From positions 186,001 through 250,000 of the forward strand of contig NZ_FOWK01000002.1 of the NCBI RefSeq assembly GCF_900115435.1: DNA of 64,000 bases. Reading direction: 5' to 3'. This document shows positions 51,496 to 57,991 of this stretch, in pieces. Source of the stretch: Prevotella sp. tf2-5. GTDB taxonomy: Bacteria; Bacteroidota; Bacteroidia; Bacteroidales; Bacteroidaceae. Under the pieces are notes generated by a model. The model made no database searches and was not told where the DNA came from. It worked only from the letters and a program-made list of their open reading frames with translations. Position numbers and translations under genes: made by a program. Each line of letters opens with the position of its first letter. Positions within the stretch are counted from its first letter, which is position 1.

Positions 51496-52044
51496 ATGAC
51501 AGTAAAAAATCCACAATTCGAAATCAATTTGCGAGTGAATGAGAACCCCCGCTCGTCAGGCTTCGGTAAGTATTATCCGAAGGCAGTAGAGAAGAAAACA
51601 ATCTCTCTTCGTGGTCTTACCAAACACATGGAGGAGCACCACAGCATCTATGGACGTGACGTCATTGAGGGTGTGATCACCAAAATGGCAGGGTGTATCA
51701 CAGAGCTTATCTCACAGGGTAATCCTGTGAAGATTGACGGACTGGGCACTTTTGTGCCTACCGTAGAGTCTGTTAAGGACGGTATCTCCAAGGAGGATAT
51801 CCTGAACGGAAAATGGAATGCCAGTCTATATGTGAAGGCGATTCATATCCGCTTCCGTCCTGAGGGTGCTGGTGAAGATGATATCACTTCTCGTAACTTC
51901 AAGGATCAGTGTGCTCTTACGACCTATGGTGTCGAGGAAAAGGTTGATCTCACACCAGAGGAGACGGATCTTGAGAAGAAGGAGTTCATCAAGCGTGTCA
52001 CACCGCTTGACGGTTGGATCAAGGATCAGAAAAAGTCTAACTAA
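51496..52044 (+). CDS. HU/IHF-like DNA-binding protein of Bacteroidales accessory loci
   Basis: A 182-residue DNABII-type protein: 'KTISLRGLTKHMEEHHSIYGRDVIEGVITKMAGCITELISQGNPVKIDGLGTFVPTV' is the dimerising helical part plus first strand, followed by an extended arm and a C-terminal extension beyond ordinary 90-residue HU. This long type is regularly found with DUF4248, smalltalk and amidase genes beside polysaccharide loci in Bacteroidales. It may bind DNA near the repeats in its own leader. Expression is likely autoregulated, which is inference from those repeats. Confidence 0.88.
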   Translation: MTVKNPQFEINLRVNENPRSSGFGKYYPKAVEKKTISLRGLTKHMEEHHSIYGRDVIEGVITKMAGCITELISQGNPVKIDGLGTFVPTVESVKDGISKEDILNGKWNASLYVKAIHIRFRPEGAGEDDITSRNFKDQCALTTYGVEEKVDLTPEETDLEKKEFIKRVTPLDGWIKDQKKSN

Positions 52045-52051
52045 CCAAACA

Positions 52052-52160
52052 AGAGACTGAGGTGATGCAGGGACTGTGCTATGGTGACACTCGTCCGGCT
52101 GATGTCCGCTCATAATTTCTAAAACACCACCATCAAGCAAGTCTGATTGCCTCAGTCTCT
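52052..52160 (+). other. Structured spacer with 11-bp outer stem between HU-like and smalltalk genes
   Basis: AGAGACTGAGG (52052-52062) pairs exactly with CCTCAGTCTCT (52150-52160), enclosing about 87 nt in which ATGGTG and CACCAT can form an inner stem. It may be an RNA element controlling smalltalk/amidase expression or a processing site. Confidence 0.55.
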
Positions 52161-52183
52161 CTATTTAAAAAACAAGGAAGAAT

Positions 52184-52285
52184 ATGAAAAAAGAGACATT
52201 AAGTAAAATCGTGAATTTCATCGTTACTGTGCTGACCGCAGCACTCAGTACCTTCTTCATGCAAAGCTGCGTGATGGGAAATTAA
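52184..52285 (+). CDS. Smalltalk family peptide
   Basis: A 33-residue peptide: a basic start (MKKETLSKIV), a hydrophobic helix (NFIVTVLTAALSTFFM) and the short end QSCVMGN with a single Cys. This matches the tiny smalltalk proteins found between HU-like and amidase genes in Bacteroidales. The Cys after a hydrophobic helix looks like a lipidation site, which would leave a five-residue lipopeptide. Alternatively it is a one-helix membrane peptide acting with the following amidase. Its stop codon touches the beginning of a long heptad tract. Confidence 0.8.
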   Translation: MKKETLSKIVNFIVTVLTAALSTFFMQSCVMGN

Positions 52286-52387
52286 AGATTAAAGATGAAA
52301 GATGAAAGATTAAAAATTAAAAATTAAGATTGAAAGATTGAAAGGTGAAGGGTTCACGGTTCATCGCTAACCGCTAACCGTTAAGTA
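52285..52387 (+). repeat. Long degenerate heptanucleotide tract
   Basis: Units such as GATGAAA, GATGAAA, GATTAAA, AATTAAA, AATTAAG then GGTTCAC, GGTTCAT, CGCTAAC, CGCTAAC, CGTTAAG. It fills the whole 100-nt gap between smalltalk and the amidase and is the longest such tract in the window. Confidence 0.75.
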
Positions 52388-52402
52388 ATAAACAATAAAC
52401 AG

Positions 52403-52813
52403 ATGCGAACAATCAATTTAATAGTGATTCACTGCAGTGCCACACGCTGCAACAAGGACTTCCCGGTGGAGGCACTGGAGGCATGCCACAGGGCACGGGG
52501 CTTCAACGGCATCGGCTACCACTACTATATCACCAAAGACGGACAACTGCACCTCACCCGCTCTGAGGATGTACAAGGTGCTCATGCCAAACACTATAAC
52601 AAAAACAGCATCGGGATCTGTTACGAGGGCGGTCTCGATGAGAAGGGTAAACCTGCCGACACTCGTACTCCTGCCCAGAAGCGTACGCTCCTCGCCCTGC
52701 TAAAGAGTCTGCGTGTGGACTTTCCTGATGCGGAGATCCTCGGTCACCGTGACCTCCCCTGGGTCAAGAAGGCATGTCCCTGCTTCGATGTACGCGAGTA
52801 TCAGGGTATCTAA
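52403..52813 (+). CDS. N-acetylmuramoyl-L-alanine amidase (Amidase_2, T7-lysozyme type)
   Basis: A 136-residue zinc amidase: 'INLIVIHCSATRCNKDF' (Zn His10), 'GFNGIGYHYYITKDGQLH', 'HAKHYNKNSIGICYEGG' and 'EILGHRDLPWVKKACPCFDV' (Zn His115 and the Cys ligand region). It would cut the bond between muramic acid and L-alanine in peptidoglycan. No signal peptide is visible, as in phage endolysins and in the amidases of this Bacteroidales gene set. It follows smalltalk across a heptad tract and ends the module with a strong inverted repeat. Confidence 0.92.
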   Translation: MRTINLIVIHCSATRCNKDFPVEALEACHRARGFNGIGYHYYITKDGQLHLTRSEDVQGAHAKHYNKNSIGICYEGGLDEKGKPADTRTPAQKRTLLALLKSLRVDFPDAEILGHRDLPWVKKACPCFDVREYQGI

Positions 52814-52817
52814 TCAA

Positions 52818-52856
52818 AAATCCCTCTGACTATCCTAATGGAAGTCAGAGGGATTT
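52818..52856 (+). terminator. 14-bp perfect inverted repeat after the amidase gene
   Basis: AAATCCCTCTGACT and AGTCAGAGGGATTT pair perfectly around an 11-base loop, five bases after the amidase stop. The A-rich left and T-rich right flanks allow termination in either direction. Confidence 0.8.
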
Positions 52857-52931
52857 GAGGGTTTATAGTTTCAGAAGCCAGATATGATATAGAAGCCTTG
52901 TACGGCGTAGATGAGGTTTAATGAGATAAAC

Positions 52932-53036
52932 TTAGTCTTTCAGACAACCAATGGGAACGACAAAAACACTGTCAGCCCGCTGGTATGCGTAGGAGCCAAC
53001 GGCTGTCAGAACCATCTTGAATGAAGGCTTCTTCAT
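52932..53036 (-). CDS. Short hypothetical frame (34 residues)
   Basis: A small frame encoding KKPSFKMVLTAVGSYAYQ then RADSVFVVPIGCLKD. The amino-acid pattern (alternating hydrophobic strands, no low complexity) looks like real coding sequence. It may be a free peptide following the 44-residue frame upstream by ten bases, or the remnant C-terminus of a lost gene. I do not recognise a family. Confidence 0.4.
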   Translation of the reverse strand: MKKPSFKMVLTAVGSYAYQRADSVFVVPIGCLKD

Positions 53037-53046
53037 TTTTGTGGTG

Positions 53047-53181
53047 TCAATGGTGTCTGCAAGTTAGGTAGGCGATACGCTCCAGGTCAATGTTATTTGG
53101 TTGTGGTTCGAAAGTCTCACCTTCGAAGAGCTTTGTTAGACTGACACTACCTGTGGACTCGCCAGACTCATATAGACTCAT
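53047..53181 (-). CDS. Short hypothetical protein with promoter directly upstream (44 residues)
   Basis: A 44-residue frame (MSLYESGESTGSVSLTKLFE ... IAYLTCRHH). The -7 box TAACTTTGC at 53187-53195 is five bases from the ATG, which supports this start and suggests a leaderless mRNA; the longer frame opening at 53361 reads through the 23-bp repeats and is rejected. The 34-residue frame follows ten bases later. No family is recognised. Confidence 0.5.
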   Translation of the reverse strand: MSLYESGESTGSVSLTKLFEGETFEPQPNNIDLERIAYLTCRHH

Positions 53182-53186
53182 CGGAC

Positions 53187-53195
53187 GCAAAGTTA
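53187..53195 (-). promoter_or_regulatory. -7 box TAACTTTGC of the 44-residue frame
   Basis: Five bases upstream of the ATG at 53181. The 23-bp repeat array lies about 40 nt farther upstream. Confidence 0.6.
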
Positions 53196-53233
53196 CTGAT
53201 TTATATTGAATTATCCAAATGATTTTGTAATTT

Positions 53234-53325
53234 TTCGGTCGTTTGTGGTGATTTTGTTCGGTCGTTTGTGGTGATTTCGTTCGGTTGTTTGTGGTGATTT
53301 CGTTCGGTTGTTTGTGACGATTTGT
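53234..53325. repeat. Four tandem 23-bp iteron-like repeats
   Basis: Units begin at 53234, 53257, 53280 and 53303, each TTCGGTYGTTTGTGRYGATTT plus two bases, with one or two differences between copies. There are no spacers, so this is not a CRISPR array. The array lies upstream of the short minus-strand gene and next to a 15-bp inverted repeat. Confidence 0.85.
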
Positions 53326-53331
53326 AATAAG

Positions 53332-53378
53332 AACTGTATTACACAAAGTTGTGTTGCACAATCTTGTGTAATACAGTT
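53332..53378. repeat. 15-bp perfect inverted repeat beside the iteron-like array
   Basis: AACTGTATTACACAA (53332-53346) and TTGTGTAATACAGTT (53364-53378) are exact reverse complements. The 17-base centre contains a smaller TTGTG/CACAA dyad. Confidence 0.85.
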
Positions 53379-53405
53379 TTAGTGTTATTTAACAGGAAAG
53401 TTGGG

Positions 53406-53478
53406 CTACACTGCCTCCAGAGCCTCGAAGAATTCACGGGCATACCGCTCCTTGCTGAAAGGATAGTCAGTATATTCA
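53406..53478 (-). pseudogene. Decayed 3' end of a family-4 glycosyltransferase
   Basis: The minus-strand frame reads EYTDYPFSKERYAREFFEAL and ends EAV-stop. This is the typical C-terminus of a GT4 enzyme (compare 'FHKERFAKDFFNALV' at the end of the gene at 60519). No start or upstream domain is present; the fragment joins directly to the 3' end of the propeller protein gene at 53476-54573, whose TGA lies within the fragment's first codons. Confidence 0.65.
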
Positions 53479-54573
53479 TTGTTGTTTTTTAAGCAATTCT
53501 TTCCATGGCATGGAAGTGACGAACATTCTGTTCAGGGAAGCGTCACTGTCATCTCTTGCCGTATAGTAGAGATAGAAGGTGTCGTTAAGCATGACGGCAC
53601 AAGGCTTGTAAATTCCGATCATACCGATAGACTTGTTAGTGACAAGCGGTTTTGGATAAAATTGGAAATGATCATCTTTCAATTGGGCAAGACAAATATC
53701 CGCAAATTTCTCATCAGTCTGTACAACCGCAAAAAGACTGGTTTTCCCCTCTTCATTTTCTGCCTCAAACAAATCCATGTGCCAAGGACGATAAAGTCGG
53801 CTAACCCCTTTGAAGGGAATGGTTTTGACATATTGGAAAGGTTTCTCAATAGCTTCTCCCTCCCATAGTGCTACACCATGTGTCTTCATCCTGCTGCTGC
53901 CAACAAACAGGTATGCGAGCTCGATAATCCTGAACCTATAAAGTTGGCGCATCATTGACTGTGGGAAATAGAAGATCCATTTAGGGTTAAAGCGGATATG
54001 TATAGAGTAAGCGTATAGCTTTCCTGCAGTCTCCATGATAGTAGGACATATTTCATGGTCTGTTTGGATTGTTTTTTCCACGAGAGTAGGGGACTCAAGA
54101 TAAGTGACTTCATTTTGTTGTACACAACAACCGAAAGTAGCCCTGCTATATCCTAAGTTTTTGGCATGGTCTGTCTCGTTTTCCCGCCAGAAAACATAGA
54201 GTTTGTTACAATGGAAAATAAGCGTAGGATCGGAGTTGTATCCTTCTTTTGGTTTGTCTTTTATGATGCAGTAGAAATGCCATGAGGTGGGAACTTCCTT
54301 CTTCTCTGTATCCGCATAACAGAGTCGTGGATTTTCCATGCCGTCTGTTTTACCATAATACGGCGTGTAGACCATCCACCATTGGTGTCCTTCGAAACTT
54401 TCTGGAATATATCTGACGCAAGGGTGTACGACATCCCCATGTGTCTTGTCAGGGGTAGGATCCTCCATGGTACATGAAACTCCTTTGGAAAGGATGCCTT
54501 TTATTGGTCTTCCGTGAATCCTAAAAAGGAAATCCTTATATTTAGTGATACGATGCTCTATTTTATTGTTCAT
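53476..54573 (-). CDS. GH43-like five-bladed beta-propeller protein
   Basis: A 365-residue protein without signal peptide. Repeated propeller-blade patterns are 'VVHPCVRYIPESFEGHQWWMVYTPYYG', 'MENPRLCYAD', 'NSDPTLIFHCNKLYVFWREN', 'YRPWHMDLFEAENEEGKTSLFAVVQT' and 'IYKPCAVMLNDTFYLYYTARDD'. These resemble GH43/GH117-type glycosidase folds and related transferases. Lack of export in a polysaccharide synthesis cluster suggests a cytoplasmic glycan-modifying or -transferring role rather than degradation. Its 3' end is fused to a glycosyltransferase remnant. The neighbour upstream is a CelD/BcsL-type acyltransferase 28 nt away. Confidence 0.7.
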   Translation of the reverse strand: MNNKIEHRITKYKDFLFRIHGRPIKGILSKGVSCTMEDPTPDKTHGDVVHPCVRYIPESFEGHQWWMVYTPYYGKTDGMENPRLCYADTEKKEVPTSWHFYCIIKDKPKEGYNSDPTLIFHCNKLYVFWRENETDHAKNLGYSRATFGCCVQQNEVTYLESPTLVEKTIQTDHEICPTIMETAGKLYAYSIHIRFNPKWIFYFPQSMMRQLYRFRIIELAYLFVGSSRMKTHGVALWEGEAIEKPFQYVKTIPFKGVSRLYRPWHMDLFEAENEEGKTSLFAVVQTDEKFADICLAQLKDDHFQFYPKPLVTNKSIGMIGIYKPCAVMLNDTFYLYYTARDDSDASLNRMFVTSMPWKELLKKQQ

Positions 54574-54601
54574 ATGAATGATTTGATATAATACAATTAA
54601 A

Positions 54602-55636
54602 TTATATGCTGAATTTGATAGAATGATTTAAACATAATTCTCCACCTAAAGCGAACTTGTATTTTTCGTCGCCTCTAGTGAAATCTATTACTTGAAGTTT
54701 ACCTTCTTGTATTGATTTTAAAATAAACTGATGCATTAAAAGCATTCCGGGAGAATATCGGGCAAAGTCTAAGTCTGTACCTGCAGCCATGATTCTTATT
54801 GCCTTGTCGTCAGGGTCATAGCCATAATTAAAGAAAGCTCTCAGTTTGCCCTCTTCGTCATAAGCCGTCATTACCTTGCTCTTGGTATAGTGAGTGATAG
54901 GTGTAAAGAATGGGAAAGTGTAGCGGAGACGGTTGATAATCCGGTACTTATATTTCCAAAATAAGGAGAAGTCAGCATATTTTACAGAGAGTTTAGCCTC
55001 TCTTAATTTCATACATTCTTGCCTGTCAACTTGTTGGTCGTCGTCATTGAATACAAGTGCTTTCCCATCCTTTTGCAATCTGTTGCTTGCTGTCCTAAGG
55101 TTCTGTCGGCTATTCTTGCTCAACATCTTGTGGTATTCTTCTACAGAAGGTGGTAATTGCAAGGTAACGCATGGAAATTCTTTGTTTTCTATGATGTTAT
55201 ATGAGGTCACGATATGCTGATAGATAGATGTCGATTCTCTAAGATCTTCAAAGCAAACCTTTTTTATTCCATATCTCTTATGCAAATCTTTCAACAGATA
55301 GTCAAAAGCTGCAGAGTCAAAAGATTGATAAATAAAATTTAGGTAGTCACTGAAACTGAAACGACCAATCAGATATACTCCTTTCCTGTTGAGAATCCGA
55401 AATGATCTCTTGATGATCCATAATGGGGCTATCATACAGGGTTGACCATCAGTCTCTACAAGTGCATAGACCGACTCGAAATTATTAGTATCCTCTGGAA
55501 TATAGTGCTTCAGAAGCATAACGTACCATTCATACGACTGGAAAAGGGTCATTTCTTCTCCAGTTTCTAACGTTTTCCATTCTTCTTGGAGTAGTTCCAA
55601 GTCTTTTGCAGGTACGTATCTGATCGTGTATGCCAT
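54602..55636 (-). CDS. GNAT-fold acyltransferase of the CelD/BcsL (FemAB-like) family
   Basis: A 344-residue cytoplasmic protein with tandem GNAT-like domains. Characteristic parts are 'EMTLFQSYEWYVMLLKHY', 'KMLSKNSRQNLRTASNRLQKDG' and the C-terminal 'ARYSPGMLLMHQFILKSIQEG' plus 'VIDFTRGDEKYKFALGG'. These enzymes acylate polysaccharide precursors or transfer amino acids. In this locus it probably modifies an amino sugar of the repeat unit. The -7 box TATTTTTGC at 55644-55652 is seven bases from the ATG. Confidence 0.85.
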   Translation of the reverse strand: MAYTIRYVPAKDLELLQEEWKTLETGEEMTLFQSYEWYVMLLKHYIPEDTNNFESVYALVETDGQPCMIAPLWIIKRSFRILNRKGVYLIGRFSFSDYLNFIYQSFDSAAFDYLLKDLHKRYGIKKVCFEDLRESTSIYQHIVTSYNIIENKEFPCVTLQLPPSVEEYHKMLSKNSRQNLRTASNRLQKDGKALVFNDDDQQVDRQECMKLREAKLSVKYADFSLFWKYKYRIINRLRYTFPFFTPITHYTKSKVMTAYDEEGKLRAFFNYGYDPDDKAIRIMAAGTDLDFARYSPGMLLMHQFILKSIQEGKLQVIDFTRGDEKYKFALGGELCLNHSIKFSI

Positions 55637-55643
55637 CTTAATT

Positions 55644-55652
55644 GCAAAAATA
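55644..55652 (-). promoter_or_regulatory. -7 box TATTTTTGC of the GNAT-type gene
   Basis: Seven bases before the ATG at 55636 on the minus strand, again consistent with a leaderless mRNA. Confidence 0.55.
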
Positions 55653-55780
55653 ATTATAGTTATAATAAACTATCTTTTTTAGTCATATCATTCATCTCAT
55701 AAGAGAAATAATTTGTTGGCAAAGATACACATTTTCTATTAATTAACCAAGTTTTTTTTGGAAGTATCAGGAGAATGAAG

Positions 55781-55789
55781 TATCTTTGC
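55781..55789 (+). promoter_or_regulatory. -7 box TATCTTTGC of a GT2 gene
   Basis: Lies 17 nt before the ATG at 55807. A TTG-started frame beginning at 55786 inside the box is rejected. Confidence 0.7.
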
Positions 55790-55806
55790 ATCAAATTAAT
55801 CCCTCA

Positions 55807-56703
55807 ATGGTCAAAGTTAGTGTCATCCTACCTGTATATAATGTTGCTCCCTATTTGGAAGCAGCATTTGATTCAATTCAGAACCAGTCACTTAGGGAAA
55901 TAGAGGTGATTGCGGTGAATGACGGTTCAACAGACCAGAGTGAGGATATTATCAAGCAATATCAGCAACGAGACTCTCGGATTATCTCTTTTTCCCAAGA
56001 GAATAAAGGACAATCAGCGGCAAGGAATCTTGCATTGCAACATGCAACAGGAAAATATATCTATATGATGGATTCCGATGATATGTTGAGTAGCCCAGAT
56101 GCTTTACAGTTTTGTTATGATTATGCGGAGAAGAATCAGGCGGATTTCATCTTCTTCGACCGGGATTGGTTTGCGGATGATGGCCTTATAGCTACATCTG
56201 GAGTATATAGTACACAGTATGTTGAGGAAAACACAAGGTATGATGGTGAAGCCTTGCTCAATCACATGCTTGACACCGTTTCCTATAATTCTGTTGTCTG
56301 GTTGCTTTTCATCAATCATGAACATCTAAAGCGTATAGGTTTAACCTTTTATGAAGGTATTATTCATGAGGATGAGCTGTACACAACCATACTGATGTTA
56401 AAAAGCCATTCAATCTATTGTTTAAAGCATAAATTGGTCAAACACCGTATACACTCTTCATCTACAATAGGAAAAAGGTTTGCCCGTCGTAATATGGACT
56501 GCTATCTCACAGTGGCTGATGAGTTGCTGCGGTTCAGTCAAGCCCCCATTATCCACAAGTTCCTGCGTTATACGCTGAGTAAGGTGTTTTATACGGGGCA
56601 CTTGATACCCAGTAAAGATAAGCCGGCGGTTTTCTGGCGTGCCATGAAATCTGGTTATTTGAAATATATTGGACTGAAGTCCTTGATAAAGTTTATATGG
56701 TGA
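55807..56703 (+). CDS. Glycosyltransferase family 2 protein
   Basis: About 298 residues, GT-A fold: 'VKVSVILPVYNVAPYLEAAFDSIQNQSLREIEVIAVNDGSTDQS', 'GQSAARNLALQHATGKYIYMMDSDDML' (DSD metal site) and a helical C-terminus. It starts a plus-strand operon with the TupA-like gene 27 nt downstream, followed by an acyltransferase remnant and an LtaS-like gene. Confidence 0.9.
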   Translation: MVKVSVILPVYNVAPYLEAAFDSIQNQSLREIEVIAVNDGSTDQSEDIIKQYQQRDSRIISFSQENKGQSAARNLALQHATGKYIYMMDSDDMLSSPDALQFCYDYAEKNQADFIFFDRDWFADDGLIATSGVYSTQYVEENTRYDGEALLNHMLDTVSYNSVVWLLFINHEHLKRIGLTFYEGIIHEDELYTTILMLKSHSIYCLKHKLVKHRIHSSSTIGKRFARRNMDCYLTVADELLRFSQAPIIHKFLRYTLSKVFYTGHLIPSKDKPAVFWRAMKSGYLKYIGLKSLIKFIW

Positions 56704-56730
56704 TAATTTTCTGAAAAGTAATGAGTAATA

Positions 56731-57720
56731 ATGAATGATATGTTTTCTGATAAGTTTAAATTAAGACTATGGTCGATAATCCATCCAATTAGGTCACTTA
56801 AGGCTTTGTATTTTGATCATTGTGTCCAACCTTCTGAAAAATGGATTGAGATTCAAAAAACAAATCCCAAGAAGGCTGTGGATATGAAATGGAATCGTTT
56901 CTACCGTCGGTATTTTCCATGGGATAATCCCAGAACGCTTGGTGAGAAAGCAACTTGGCTGTTGGTTAATACCGATACCTCTATGTGGACGGAGTTGTCA
57001 GACAAATATGAGGTACGTAAATACATAGAACGTTTAGGATTGAAAGACATTCTGACAGAGTGCTATGGAGTATGGGAACGTGCTGAGGATATCGATTTTG
57101 ACAGTCTTCCCGACAAATTTGTCCTTAAATGCACGCATGATTGTGGTAGTACGGTTATCGTACGTGATAAAAGTAAAATGGACAAGCAGAAGATTATTGA
57201 CTTTTTACAAAAACATTTAGATGTGAATTATGGTTACGAATGGTGTGAACTCCATTATTCAGCTATCAAACCAAGGGTGATGGCTGAGAGTCTTATTGAG
57301 ATGGGTGATGAAAAAGAATTCTCATCAGAAGCAACCGTTGACCATAAGATACGTTGCATTGACGGCAAGGCACAATATGATTTAGTTTGTTATGGTCGCA
57401 CGTTGGCTAGTGATGGCGGCAATAATAAATCCGTTGTTGACCTTTATGATATTCAAGATTGGAAGCCAATGCGCCAATATCTTAAATACCCTAGTACGGG
57501 ATATAGGGATTTGTCCAAGCCAGAGAATTTTAATCAGATGATAGCAATTGCGGAGAAGATGAGTCAAGGATTTCCGCAAGTGCGTATTGATTTGTATAAT
57601 ATAAAAGGTAAAATCTATTTTGGTGAAATGACTTTTTATTCAGCATCTGGCATGAATAATTACCTTACCCTAGAGTTTCAGCAGATGATTGGAGATAGGA
57701 TTCGTTTACCCAAAGTATAA
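56731..57720 (+). CDS. TupA-like ATP-grasp family protein
   Basis: A 329-residue protein of the teichuronopeptide TupA-like ATP-grasp family: 'NPRTLGEKATWLLVNTD', 'LSDKYEVRKYIERLGL', 'LPDKFVLKCTHDCGSTVIVRDKSKMD' (nucleotide-binding Lys), 'IKPRVMAESLIEMGD' and 'DHKIRCIDGKAQYDLVCYGR', ending with 'VRIDLYNIKGKIYFGEMTFYSASG'. ATP-grasp enzymes form amide-type bonds; TupA-like proteins occur in polysaccharide loci, where they may attach amino acids to uronic acids. Together with the galacturonate-type epimerase this fits an amidated uronic acid. Confidence 0.88.
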   Translation: MNDMFSDKFKLRLWSIIHPIRSLKALYFDHCVQPSEKWIEIQKTNPKKAVDMKWNRFYRRYFPWDNPRTLGEKATWLLVNTDTSMWTELSDKYEVRKYIERLGLKDILTECYGVWERAEDIDFDSLPDKFVLKCTHDCGSTVIVRDKSKMDKQKIIDFLQKHLDVNYGYEWCELHYSAIKPRVMAESLIEMGDEKEFSSEATVDHKIRCIDGKAQYDLVCYGRTLASDGGNNKSVVDLYDIQDWKPMRQYLKYPSTGYRDLSKPENFNQMIAIAEKMSQGFPQVRIDLYNIKGKIYFGEMTFYSASGMNNYLTLEFQQMIGDRIRLPKV

Positions 57721-57742
57721 TATCGAAGGGAAGGAAAAGACA

Positions 57743-57975
57743 ATGACATCAGTACAGAACAGCAGGTTAGAGTGGATTGACTGGATGAAGACCTTGGGCA
57801 TTTATGCTCTCGTCTTAGGGCATTTCTATTCTGTTGGTGAGAAATTCGTCTATGTTTTTCATGTGCTATCGTTCTTTGTGATCTCAGTTTTTTGTAAGAA
57901 AGGAAAGACAACCTATTGTTTTGGAAGAAGTTTTGGTATAATTGAGCGGTTTTAATGCTGCTATTGTTCAAAATA
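57743..57975 (+). pseudogene. Truncated, frameshifted family-3 acyltransferase
   Basis: The first 50 codons match the N-terminus of family-3 acyltransferases ('LEWIDWMKTLGIYALVLGHFYSVG', 'KFVYVFHVLSFFVIS'). The open frame ends at 57955, but shifting frame near 57900 restores LLFWKKFWYN, the expected continuation, which is then interrupted by TGA (57947-57949) before AVLMLLLF. The rest of the gene (about 280 codons) is missing, replaced by the LtaS-like gene at 57992. So one frameshift, one nonsense change and a large deletion are visible. Confidence 0.75.
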
Positions 57976-57991
57976 ACAAATAGATAGAGAT

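Noticed and set aside
51306..51527. Minus-strand 73-codon frame upstream of the HU-like gene
   Set aside because: It runs through the -7 box, the direct repeats and the start of the HU-like gene on the other strand; composition is not gene-like.
48732..52813. Possible prophage (amidase, HU-like protein, replication ATPase)
   Set aside because: No capsid, tail, terminase, portal or integrase genes are present, and DUF4248-HU-smalltalk-amidase is a known non-phage Bacteroidales gene set.
53234..53325. Possible CRISPR array
   Set aside because: The 23-bp units are directly adjacent with no unique spacers and no cas genes lie nearby; this is a simple tandem array.
53182..53361. N-terminal extension of the 44-residue protein
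   Set aside because: It would translate the 23-bp tandem repeats and read through a -7 box that is five bases from a good ATG.
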